A stretch of DNA of 64,000 nucleotides. Source: Bathynomus jamesi. Lineage: Eukaryota > Arthropoda > Malacostraca > Isopoda > Cirolanidae. The stretch lies in NCBI GenBank assembly GCA_023014485.1, contig JAJOZX010012099.1, forward strand, positions 47,566-111,565, given 5' to 3'. This document shows, in pieces, positions 1-10,300 of this stretch (position 1 is its first letter; every line of letters starts with the position of its first letter). The position numbers and the translations under genes were made by a program. The notes under the pieces are model-generated. The model was not told the origin of the DNA. It saw nothing but the letters and a program-made list of their open reading frames with translations, and searched no databases.

Positions 1-231
1 TACGTGCTTGTTCCTGGAGGTTTCACATGCGCCCTCCCGGCCCTAGCACCCAAGGATGATGGGGCTCGACCCTGCAGTCCTTGTCATCCTTGGTCTTTTT
101 CCACTTCACTGTCCCCTCCACCCTTTCTTTTTCCTCTGTCTTTCGTCTCACTTTTTCTTTGTTTTTTCCGCTGAGATATGCCCTTTAAATAGAGGCGAAT
201 CGGTTCTTCCCGAACTAAAAAAATAAAAATA

Positions 232-262
<31 letters not shown>

Positions 263-465
263 AGTTCAGGAAGAACCGATTCGCCTCTATTTAAAGGGCA
301 TATCTCAGCGGAAAAACAAAGAAAAAGTGAGAGGAAAGAAAGGGTGGAGGGGACAGTCGAAGTGGAAAAAGACCAAGGATGACAAGGACTGCAGGGTCGA
401 GCCCCATCATCCTTGGGTGCTAGGGCCGGGAGGGCGCACGTGAAACCTCCAGGAACAAGCACGTA
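1..465. repeat. Large foldback (inverted) repeat with TA-rich loop
   Basis: The first ~225 bases are almost perfectly reverse-complementary to about 258-465, and a short (TA)n/poly-T spacer at 226-257 forms the loop. The left arm runs off the window edge, so the full element is longer. The arms are complex sequence, not simple repeat. Open frames inside are symmetrical by-products and show no recognised protein. It resembles a foldback or MITE-like element, or an inverted duplication. I cannot assign a family. Confidence 0.85.
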
Positions 466-523
466 CAAACGAGCACAAAGAGCACGCAAGAGCATGAGCT
501 TAGAACCCCCTTGCGGGGATATA

Positions 524-2090
524 CACTGGGTATCAAATTATTAGCCACTATGCAAATTTTGAAATTTCTGAGAAACCGCGCAATCAAACCTTGTACGATC
601 CTGAATATTATTGCTCATGTGTATCAACATTGTCTGTGTACATTTTATGGAGTTATGTTCATAAGTATGGATATGGCAATAATTTAAATAATTTAAGCTG
701 AAATACAGCGTCTCACATTAATAGCCAGGTATAATGAAAACACATTTAAACAAACATTAAAGTGTTTTTTAATTGGATATTCAATGTACAAAGAAAGAAA
801 TCATCATAAATATGGAAATAATGAACATAATAATATCAAAATGACCTCATAAGGTTGTTAATAATGGATATACGATCCTCCACTTGAAAGAACTTTCCTG
901 AGGCGCTCATCCATTGACTTCGTCAAGGTGAGGATATCATCTGATGAAATGGTACGAGCAGCATCCCCAACAGCCTCCCAGAGTGTATCCTTACTCGAAA
1001 ACTGCCGTCCATCTCGATAAACTCGCCTCTTCAGGAGACTCCACACGTTTTCAATCGGGTTGAGATCGGGGGAACACGCTGGCCACTTCATTAATCGAGA
1101 GCCAGAGAAGCCCAATTGCTGCAGATATTCCGTAGTTTTCTTAGCCGAGTGTGAGGGTGCATTGTCCTGCATAAACACCAGCGTTCTCTTGAATGTGACC
1201 CTCTGCTTCTTGAATCACGGTAGAAGGTTTTCCTTTAAGGCAACGTAGGCATTGCAGTCATCTTAACGCCGTCTGGAACTCTCCATGGCCCAACCATCAT
1301 ACCTCCAACAATGCCTGCCCAAAACATGATGCCACCTCCCCCTTGCTGGCGTCTCAAACGATGAGGACGGTTCCCTCCAATTGTTACCCAACCCTTGCTC
1401 CATCCATCTGGTCCGTCGAGGGTAGCATGGCATTCGTCAGTGAAGAGGACTTTTGAAAAATCAATTTTCATGTAGTCCTCTGCCCATTTCAGTCGATTCT
1501 GCTTATGAACTACCTTCAGAGGAGGCCTTGTAACAGGCTTGACGTGCTTGGCTACCTTCTTCAGGATGCGACATCTGGTAGCTTTCGACACTTTTTCCTC
1601 GCCACAACGTTTGAAAAGTTCATCACTGGTCAGGCACGGGTTTATCACAGCTTCACGCTTGATACGAGACAAGGTACGTCGAGAAACTGTCCTCGACACA
1701 CCTTTGTCAGCCCTCGAACGGACAGCACCAGGAGCCTCGACGAATCTCTTCACTGTGCGGTGATATCTTCCCAGGATTTTTGATATTTCCAGGGTTGTCT
1801 TCCCCTTTGCCAGCTCAGAGACGATGGTGGACTTCTCAGCAGAGGTTAAATCACCTTTGCGACCCATAATCACACACTTATTTGGCACCTGGCTAATAAT
1901 TTGAGACACCAAAGTCATTGCTAATTCATGCAAATGGCCGCCGTTTGTTTACATTTGCGCAGAATGAAATGATTTTAATACTGTATGCACAGATAGGTGT
2001 CACCATCATTCAGTGTCGTGACATTCAGTGACTGAGTGACCTTGACGAATTCAATGGATGAGTGCAAAGTGGCTAATAATTTGATACGCA

Positions 2091-2093
<3 letters not shown>
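524..2093 (-). mobile_element. Tc1/mariner-type DNA transposon, DD37E class
   Basis: Terminal inverted repeats of about 25 bp bound the element: cactgggtatcaaattatta at the left, and its reverse complement with one mismatch ending at 2093. TA dinucleotides lie at both borders (522-523; the right side merges into a TA microsatellite), as expected for TA target duplication. The 1.57-kb length and single transposase reading on the minus strand fit an IS630/Tc1/mariner element. The transposase is broken, so this copy is non-autonomous. Confidence 0.9.
858..1933 (-). pseudogene. Tc1-like transposase, DD37E, frameshifted
   Basis: The N-terminal half (1235-1933) holds a helix-turn-helix region (MGRKGDLTSAEKSTIVSELA), then the first catalytic Asp in LFTDECH and a GG-rich segment, MFWAGI. 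The C-terminal half (858-1178) holds the second Asp in FMQDNAPSHS and the Glu in SPDLNPIENVW. I count 37 residues between the second Asp and the Glu, so the signature is DD37E rather than the usual DD34E. The halves are in different frames: one single-base shift lies near 1250 and a TGA near 1215, apparently in place of TGG. The Met at about 1866 (MGRKG) is a more likely start than the longer frame. The protein would cut and paste its own element at TA sites. It is not functional as it stands. Confidence 0.88.
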
Positions 2094-2145
<52 letters not shown>

Positions 2146-2146
2146 G
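2094..2146. repeat. (TA)n microsatellite
   Basis: A nearly pure TA dinucleotide run lies directly against the right end of the Tc1-like element. TA-inserting transposons here repeatedly sit in such tracts. Confidence 0.95.
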
Positions 2147-2732
2147 TACTGTGAGGTATTGAAAAACTCATGATCTTCACTTGCCCACAAACACCTTTAA
2201 ATGGGAGACCCAAAATGGGTGCACACACATTTCTACATTACTGTACAGTCTTTACAGCCACACCTACTCTTTTTCTCGTAAGTGTATATATTGTAATGTA
2301 TATGATTGTAAATTTTGACTTGGTCCGCTATCGATATGGACCGTGACTTGATGGATACCGTAATGAAACTGACTGGATTCTTTGGATCCGATATATTTGC
2401 ATGTCCTTTATAAATAGATATAGAGTGTAACATATTTGTGGATAGTAGTCTATTATGACTTTATCCTCTGGATCGGAGATTCTATCTTTAGTTTTAAATC
2501 GATAATTAATTAGTTTTAAATTGATAATTATTTAGTTTCGTAAAAATTGGTCGTTGCCAATTTACCGGCAGTTTTTACATAAATTTCTTATGTTCTTGTG
2601 GTTTGGAACCCACGTAAAATTGTAGGTCCCCTCCGCCACCACGGAGGACATACACAATACACGAACACAGTGGGTTTGCAGCATTTATTCATTTCACGTG
2701 TTTTATTGTGAAATTCATCCCATATATATATA
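2147..2732. other. Unassigned interval
   Basis: No gene was recognised. The interval holds an imperfect 22-base tandem duplication around 2490-2540 (ttagttttaaatygataatt units) and a moderately complex stretch at 2550-2700. Short frames here have no recognisable domains. Confidence 0.5.
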
Positions 2733-4044
2733 CAGTGGTACCTCAGATCACGAGCATAATCCGTTCCAGAAAAGTGCTCGAGTTGTGAAAAGATCGAGTT
2801 CCGAGACGAATTTTCCCATAAGAAATAATGTAAAAGCAATTAATCCGTTCCTGACGTCAAAAAATATTTTTAAAAATTCATATTTCTGGTCATATTAATG
2901 GTTTTACACACAAAAATAAATTAACATTCAATATATAAGACAAATAAATAGAATAAATGAGCATTTAACTTCACATTACCTTTGTAGAGGAGACTTTTGT
3001 TGGCGTATGAAAGACGGTGAGGGGGAGGGAGAATGAGAGGTGTTACTTTTTGGAAGGTGAGTCCCCCTCCATGAAGACTTCAGGAAGCAAGTCTTCCTCT
3101 GGGGTTTGTTCCTTTCTCCTCCTTTTAGAGGCACTTAAACTTCCACTAGACTCATTGGATGCTTTTCTTATCAAAAACCTATCCAGAGAGGTTTTTTTTT
3201 GCCTGCGTTTTAAGATCTTTCTAAAATGAGCGATAGCATTGTCATTGAACATGTTTATCACTCGGCCTGCTACAGCTTTGTCAGGGTGATGTCTCTCTAT
3301 AAAGCTCTGTACCTCTTCCCATTTTGCACACATTTCTTTAATGGTTGAAGAAGGAACATCCTCCCCTCTCTCCTCCTCCTCCCCTGAAGCAATCTCTTCT
3401 GCTACCACCTGTTGCTGCTCCTCCTGAAGGACTTGGAGTTCCTCAGTGGTGAGTTCTTCCCTATGGTCCTCCACCAACTCCTCGACATCACCATCAGACA
3501 CATCCAACCCCAAGGACTTCCCAAGAGACACAATGGTCTCAACCACAGGCATTGGCTCAGCCTCAAAGTCTTTTACTAGGTAGCATTCTGGCCACAATTT
3601 CTTCCAGGCCGAGTTCATGGTCCTAGAAGTCACTTCCATCCAGGCTTTGTCTATTAGGTTAATACAATTGAGAATGGTGAAGTGATTCCTCCAGAATTCT
3701 CTGAGTGTTAACTCTGTGTCATTAGTTACCTCAAAACACCTCTGGAAGAGTGCCTTGGTGTACAGTTTCTTGAAGTTTGAGATGACCTGCTGGTCCATGG
3801 GTTGGATGAGAGTCGTCGTGTTAGGGGGCAAGAACTTTATGGTAATGAAGCTAAACTCCTCCAACACACACGCTAACTGACGCTAACTGACTCGAGAACC
3901 CTTTGTCCGGGTTCGTTCGTTCGTTCGTTCGTTCGCTCGTGACCCGAGCGGATGCTCGAGTTCCGATGGCATTTTTCGCTCTGGAAAACACTCGAATGCC
4001 GAAAAACTCGAGTTCCTAGGTGCTCGACAACCGAGGTTCCACTG
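2733..4044 (-). mobile_element. Tigger/pogo-type DNA transposon, internally deleted
   Basis: The termini are cagtggtacctcag at the left and, read inward from the right, cagtggaacctcggttgtcg. This is the Tigger-type CAGTGG start, with subterminal gctcgag motifs on both arms. TA flanks both ends (2731-2732 and 4045 onward). At 1.31 kb it is shorter than a full Tigger (about 2.4 kb), and only the 3' part of the transposase remains. A gttc tetranucleotide run (about 3905-3940) and a duplicated cgctaactga (3872-3891) mark the deletion side. Confidence 0.9.
3043..3867 (-). pseudogene. Tigger transposase, C-terminal part only
   Basis: The 274-residue reading starts just before the third catalytic Asp region (FLPPNTTTLIQPMDQQVIS) of the pogo/Tigger DDE fold. 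It continues through the conserved TINRAWKKLWPE-like block (SRTMNSAWKKLWPECY) and an acidic tail to a basic C-terminus. The helix-turn-helix/CENP-B DNA-binding domains and the first two catalytic Asp residues are missing, removed by the internal deletion near 3868-3900. Family members such as TIGD1 and pogo are about 500-600 residues. It is not functional as a transposase, though the retained reading frame is open. Confidence 0.88.
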
Positions 4045-4075
4045 TATATATATATATATATATAAAATAAATATA

Positions 4076-4389
4076 CAGGGTGTCCCGTAAGTCTGGACCC
4101 ATAGGGATTTATAATATATTTTTTTATTATGATTTTTATTTGTGGGCACTTGAAAGCCAAAGTGTACGAGGTCAAACTTCAGAACATTTTCCACCTTAAA
4201 GCACGCATTGTGGAGGCGTGTCAGAAATTTCTGCGACTGTGATTCAGAAAGTGCTGTCGCAGTGGAGATTGCGTCTTCAACTATGTGTGCGACACAACGG
4301 CGGACACTTTGAACAGATTATGTAATAAATTTTTGGACTATTTTGTAATTTTATTATTTTTCCCTATGGGTCCAGACTTACGGGACACC

Positions 4390-4392
<3 letters not shown>
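4076..4392 (+). mobile_element. Internally deleted mariner-like element with perfect 31-bp TIRs
   Basis: The left end cagggtgtcccgtaagtctg and the right end are perfect inverted repeats of about 31 bp, flanked by TA at 4074-4075 and 4393-4394. Between them, about 4190-4320 on the + strand encodes a short C-terminal transposase tail (VLSQWRLRLQLCV, then NGGHFEQ) typical of IS630/mariner proteins. The 317-bp copy has therefore lost nearly all of the transposase and behaves as a MITE. Confidence 0.85.
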
Positions 4393-4427
<35 letters not shown>

Positions 4428-4482
4428 TATATAAATAAATATAAATAAATATATATTTATTTATATATATATATATATATAA
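4393..4482. repeat. TA/AAATA-rich microsatellite
   Basis: Alternating TA runs mixed with aaata units follow the mariner-like element. Confidence 0.9.
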
Positions 4483-5312
4483 ATAACCTTTGCTCTCTCC
4501 GTGGTTCAGGCAAGGTCAGGATGTTACTAGAGAGAGGGTTATTACTTTAGCACTCCTGGATGCAGAAATAGTTTACTCTTTGTATTCCCACAATCGTGGA
4601 GTACTGTGTGGGCCTGTGTTTTTCTTTTATCCCAGTTATCAAAGTCCAAAAAGTAGAAAATAAACACAATGGCTTACACGATTTTTAATTTGAATATAGG
4701 CGAGATAAATATAATGGATTGGCACGAATCAGATGTTTCTTTTATATAGAATAGCGGGGTAATAATAATAATAAAATAATAAAGGTTTCATAATTAAAAA
4801 ATGTTACTTTATCTTCATTGTAAGATATGAAATAAGTCGAGACCCCTTCTAAGATGCCCTCTTGTCCATTCTGAGACCCCAGACTTATATGAATCAATTC
4901 CAAACTACCGATCTTTCTCTCTAAACAGTCAGACTTCAAATTGATACCCAATCTTCCAATTCTCAAAAGCAATTCCTGTTAATGGACTGAAACCCATTTC
5001 AGCCCGGAGACCCTCCTCCATGGATCTGCCATAAGGGCGCTGATCCTCTTCTTATATAGTCAAAGGAATGGAACATGGCTATGCCATCACGCAAGTGATT
5101 GATGTCACCTGAGAGCATTGTGTTTCCCAAGTGAAATCAAAGAAACCATCTGCGTCACAGTGCATGACTTCCGTTGGAAGGAAATGAGTCATACATAGCT
5201 TGGGAAATATTGAATGAATGAAATCACTATAACAGTCATCAGGGCGCGACTTCGATTATAAAGTATAACATATATATGGATGATTATAAGATGTGTTTTT
5301 AGCAAGATTATG
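4483..5312. other. Unassigned AT-rich interval upstream of the first visible MED19 exon
   Basis: I searched both strands for the missing MED19 N-terminal coding (a segment ending in a FYLM-like block) and did not find it. No transposon domain was recognised. Confidence 0.5.
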
Positions 5313-5646
5313 GTCTCTGCATCAAAGTTCAAGATCACAAATAGAGGTCAAAGTTCAACTGGAACTTTTTAATTTCTGTGCCATAACTTTTGACTTGATC
5401 AACATAAATTGATGAAACTTCATGTATGCATCATCATAAGGTGATGTGTCGTGAACGAGAATCAGGTCATTGCATCGAAGATCAAGGTTACTAATAGAGG
5501 TCAAAGGTCAAATGGAGGTCTGTGACATAAGTTTTGAACCATTCGGCATAAATTGATGAAACTTGTGCACACACATATCATTACAAAACTATTATCACGA
5601 ACAACAATCAGTTTCTTGTATTAAAGGTCAAGGTCACAAATACAGG
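5313..5646. repeat. Degenerate ~150-bp tandem repeat with AGGTCA motifs
   Basis: Three diverged copies begin at about 5313, 5467 and 5613. Each has a gcatcaaag/gcatcgaag start followed by tcaaggtcacaaatagaggt-like sequence, and the first two also share cataaattgatgaaact. The period is about 146-154 bp. The repeated aggtca hexamers resemble nuclear-receptor half-sites, but a decayed satellite or transposon is the simpler reading. Confidence 0.7.
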
Positions 5647-5752
5647 AGGGGACATTGATGTCATTCTGACATAATTATTATTATTATTGCTTACTATGAA
5701 CTATAAATACTTATAGAAGTTAAATCAATAGCAATAAATATTCTGTTCAAAG

Positions 5753-5845
5753 GATCCTGCTTTGGAGTCAGAACTTACTGGAGCGACAAATTTGATGGCT
5801 CATTATGGACTGGAACATGCTTACAACAAATTTACAGGAAAAAAG
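5753..5845 (+). CDS. MED19: MED19 internal exon
   Basis: Thirty-one codons run from DPALESELTG to the AYNKFTGKK block. The acceptor is ttctgttcaaag and the donor is gtttgt after AAG. Both ends are phase 0. Confidence 0.92.
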
Positions 5846-7325
5846 GTTTGTACCTCAATGGTTGTATTACGACAATTGTGTTTAACTTACAAAATTCAAT
5901 GTCGTTAGTCCTAATGGGTTATGTATGTAAATATTTGTATCTGAATATCAGTATGCCTGAGATATAGCAAAATAATGAAAAAGAGATAAAAAATGCTTCC
6001 ATTTAATTAGGTAAGGGATTCTCTCTCATCATTTTTACCAACGTTACCTGGAATCATCGACACTCCTGCTCACCTTACGAACTCTTCATTGAGATCTCTC
6101 ATAGAAAAACCACCTGTATTTAAAGAATTTGCACCATTAAATCATCATCAGGTAAACTGCCAGCTAATCAGCCAAAGATTAAAGAGAGCTAGGGAGTTCA
6201 TAGATTGCCATTCCCAAAATTGTTATTTAGTACAACCTAGTTTATTCACTGCAGTATTGATAGTTCATTTTTTAACTGTACCCACTAATAAATGACAATC
6301 CTCAGAAATACTTTAACCCTTTGATGCCCGAATTATGTTGAAAATTAAAACAATTTTATAACTTATGTTATTCTCCATAAGGACTAGTCTTGTAAAATTG
6401 TGTGGTTGCATTTATAATGCTGGGCATGAGAATTAAAAAGATATGGAGTAGATTTTTTTTTTATTTAAGCAATTTACAGAGAAAAATGTTAGAAAAAAAA
6501 GGTTCATTATATTAAGAGAAATACATCATGTATATTTTATGATAACCCTCGATAAAATTTTTAGTTTTTGTTCATTGACTGAAAGTCGAAGTGAACCATC
6601 TTACAATGTTGTTCTCATTTGTTCTCATTGGCTTTTATGAAAAATATCTTAGATTTGAAAGATATTTTAATTATTGCATATCTGGAAAACTTTTGTAATT
6701 TGTAGTCATTGTACTTTTAGCACGAGCAATTACAAGGTAATCTCGCAACTCAACCTAACCCAGGAGACAGCAATGGGAACAAACTAGAGCCTCACTGCTC
6801 AGAACCTGCCACTGTAACCATTAGTTGCCGAGCACCCATATTGATTAAAGAAGAAGTGAAAAATATTTTAAAATTTGGTGAAATTTATTTCAAAGTAAAA
6901 ATAAGATCTTTAATTAAATTTTTCTCAGCTTTCTCTTCATAACAAAATGATGATGATCAAAGATAAAAAAGATTTTCTACTCCCATTTTTTATCAGTTTT
7001 GATGTATGTTGAGAGTATTTTGATATCTGCATTACTGAATACACTTCAGTGTTGGGAGTAATGGTGTTATGTAACAATGTTACTTTTTTAGTAGTTGTAG
7101 CGCTAATGCCGTTACTTTTGAGATGTAATGAAAATGGTAATGGCACTACTTTTTAGAGCAATTTCAATCATTACTTGCTACTCATTACTTTCAAACTGAT
7201 CATTTGACTAGTATCATTTATTAGCTGTTAGCTCCTGCAAACAAGGAGGACTGTCAGATGGCAATTTTGAAAAACTAGTGTTCCTGAAATCGAACAACAC
7301 ACACCTAAAAAAAATCTGCAAGATT

Positions 7326-7356
<31 letters not shown>

Positions 7357-10300
7357 GGACAGGCCCTTTTTTTTTTTTGAGTTTTTGATATTTTGTCATA
7401 TAGAGTATAATTTGGTATTATTAAGGCTTTTTTACCCTTTAGTCTTTTCTTAAAAATAATGGTAGCAGTAAAGGCAATGCATTACTTTTTCATAGAAGTA
7501 ACTGAAGTGGTAATGACGTTACTTTTTTATCAATGTAATGGTAGTGATAACGCCATTACTTATAGAAAGTAACGTGCATACCACTGCACTTCAGATACCT
7601 ACTGGGGTTTTATTAATGAATGTTTAAGTAAAATGAACATTTGAAATTCTCAAACTTAAACTCCTTGACCAGTCTTTTATTTTAGAATTGTCATGCCAGT
7701 CATTTAGTCACCATGAGTTTATAGTTCTTTCAGGATTTTTAATGATTTGTACAGTATAGATTAAATGCTTGTTTCCACTTTTTTCTTTTCAAAGTGCTCA
7801 TGGCAGTGTTATAAAGGCCATAAATGCTTGCAGAACCAGTTGTTATTTGCTAGTATATCAACCAGTTGTGGCTCTTCTCAATTCTTTGTAATTCTGTTTT
7901 TGCATATAAATTTTGAAAATTATATTACACATATATATATATGAAAATTATTTCATGAAAGTAACACGTGAAAAATATTTATGATGAATAAAACCACAAA
8001 GGAAAGGAAACTGTGTGTGCTCAAGCGCTTTTGTCTAATGACATCCTCAGGAACACTGAAGTAAATAAAGAGTTCAAGACTATATATAGGGTACAAAAAC
8101 AATATAAATATATATATATAGTAAATATAGAAATAAAAATTGTGGGAGGAGCATACAAATTTGTGAGGAAACTACCAATTTTAGCACTTTGCCTGAATTC
8201 AACACAAGATCAAATGGATTGTTTACAACCAATTTTATAGATAATGCCTGAATGATATAAAGGTCACAAAAAAATAAATAAAAAATAAAAATAAATTAAA
8301 AAATAAAAATTGTAAGAGGAGCATCCAAATTTATAAGTGAAAATTACCAAAGGTTTATTACTCGACCCTTCTTGTCTAAATCTGTTCTGAATGAATTCAA
8401 AACAATGGGATCGAGTTGAAAAAGACCTTTGCTTGTATTAAAGTTATTTGTAAGTTGAATAATAGCAGACTCAAGAATATTTCTATTAATAATGTTGCTA
8501 GAGTGAAACAAAACTGAAGCATTATTCCAATCAATACAATGGGATAACTGACAAATGGACAAAAAGGGCACTGGACGACTGTCCCGTTCTAACAGAATAT
8601 TGATGCTGTTTTACACGCGTGTGCAAATCCTTTCCCGTCTGACCAATGTAAAAGGAATCACATTGTTTACAACCAATTTTATAGATAATGCCTGAATTAT
8701 TGGTAGGGCTATTTTTTACTATGATATTTTTCACAATATTGTTATATGAAAATACTACATTAATATCCAAAAGTTTAAGTACATTAGCAATGCCTAAAAA
8801 GCCCGGGAAAAATGGAAGTACTAAAATATTCTTTGACAAAGTGCGAGTGTTATTATGCACACGATAGAAGGTTCGTTTTGCCTTAAGACAAGATTCCATA
8901 AATGCAGGTGGGCTTCCAGAATAGCAAAGAGTTCTGCTGAAAAGACAGAGGCCTCATGGAGAGGGGGAACGGCTCTAGAAAGTGGTTGAGTCTCACTCAC
9001 CGCTGAGACAGTCGCACCAACCTCTGATTGGGAACCATCCATATAGATGGGGACGAGATGGGGGTGACTGAGGGAGGGGCATGTTGGAAAGATCCAGGAA
9101 AGAGCGGACTGCTTCCATGAAGTGCCAGCTCTGACTCTGGGGTGGAGGTTCTAAAGTTGCTGCACACAGAAGTGACGAGGGTGGCCTCTGTGCATGAAGG
9201 TAGGTCCTCATAAGGAGCAGACCCCGTTGGTGGGTGAGAGGGAGGTAGTTACATTCTGCTGGAAGCTGGGGAGGATCAGAAGGCACTGCTGAAGAGGTGG
9301 AGGCCCATGTTAAGTACCGGGTCCAAGATTTGGAGGGAAGTTGCTGGAAGCTGATCCATAGACAACACTCCCATAGTCCAGCTTTGACTGGACCATGGAA
9401 GTGTAAAGACAAAGGCGCAAGCGTCGGTCAGCGCCCCACGTGGTGTGGGAAAGGTGGTCTAGGAGAGCAAAGGGACGCTGGAGTGTGTGTTTCAGGTGCC
9501 TGAGGTGGGAACCCAGTTGAGCTGTCGGTCAAAGGTCATGCCAGAAACCGCGTGGTGGGTACCACTTTGAGGGGCTCGCTGTATAGTGTGACCAAAGGGG
9601 TAGGTATGGCTGTAGATCTGCTGAAGACCATGCTTTTGGTTTTAGAGGTGGATAGGCGGAAACCAACTGATGTTGCCCACCTTTCCACCCTATGGATGTC
9701 AAGTTGAATTTGTCATTGAACAATGGGCCATTCCCACCCCTGTGAGCCATATCGCAAGGTCGTCTGCATAGATGGAGGAGTGGTGGTGGGTGGAAGGGAT
9801 TTTGCTACTGTGTTCATTACTAATGAAAAGCATATGACCCTGAGGATGCTTCCCTGTGGGGCCCCTTTCTCTTGCTCAAAGGTGTCAGAGAGGATTGAGC
9901 ACCCGTACTTGAAAGGTCCAGGAGGAGAGGAAGCCCCTGATGAAGGTTGGCAGGACCGACGAAACCCAAATTTTGGAGTTCACTGAGGATTATACGTCGA
10001 TGGGTGGTGTCGTAGGCCTTCTGGATGTCGAAGAAAGTGGACAGGACAAACTGTCCCCTATTGAAGGCTTCTGTATATCTCGGCTGAGGAGCAGGAGGGG
10101 GTCTGTAGTGGAGTGAAACTGTGAAACTGTCTAAAGCCAGACTGGGTAGCTGGGAGGGAATCATTGTTTTCAAGGGGAAAGGAGAATTGCGCGGCGATCA
10201 TTTTCTCAAAGATTTTACAGGCACAGCATGTTAATGCAATTGGTCTATAATTAGTGGGGTCAAGGGGGTCTTGCTGGGTTTGGGGATCGGTATTACATGG

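Noticed and set aside
8531..8899. Stand-alone homing endonuclease (GIY-YIG)
   Set aside because: The connection-domain context and sequence match the Penelope C-terminus.
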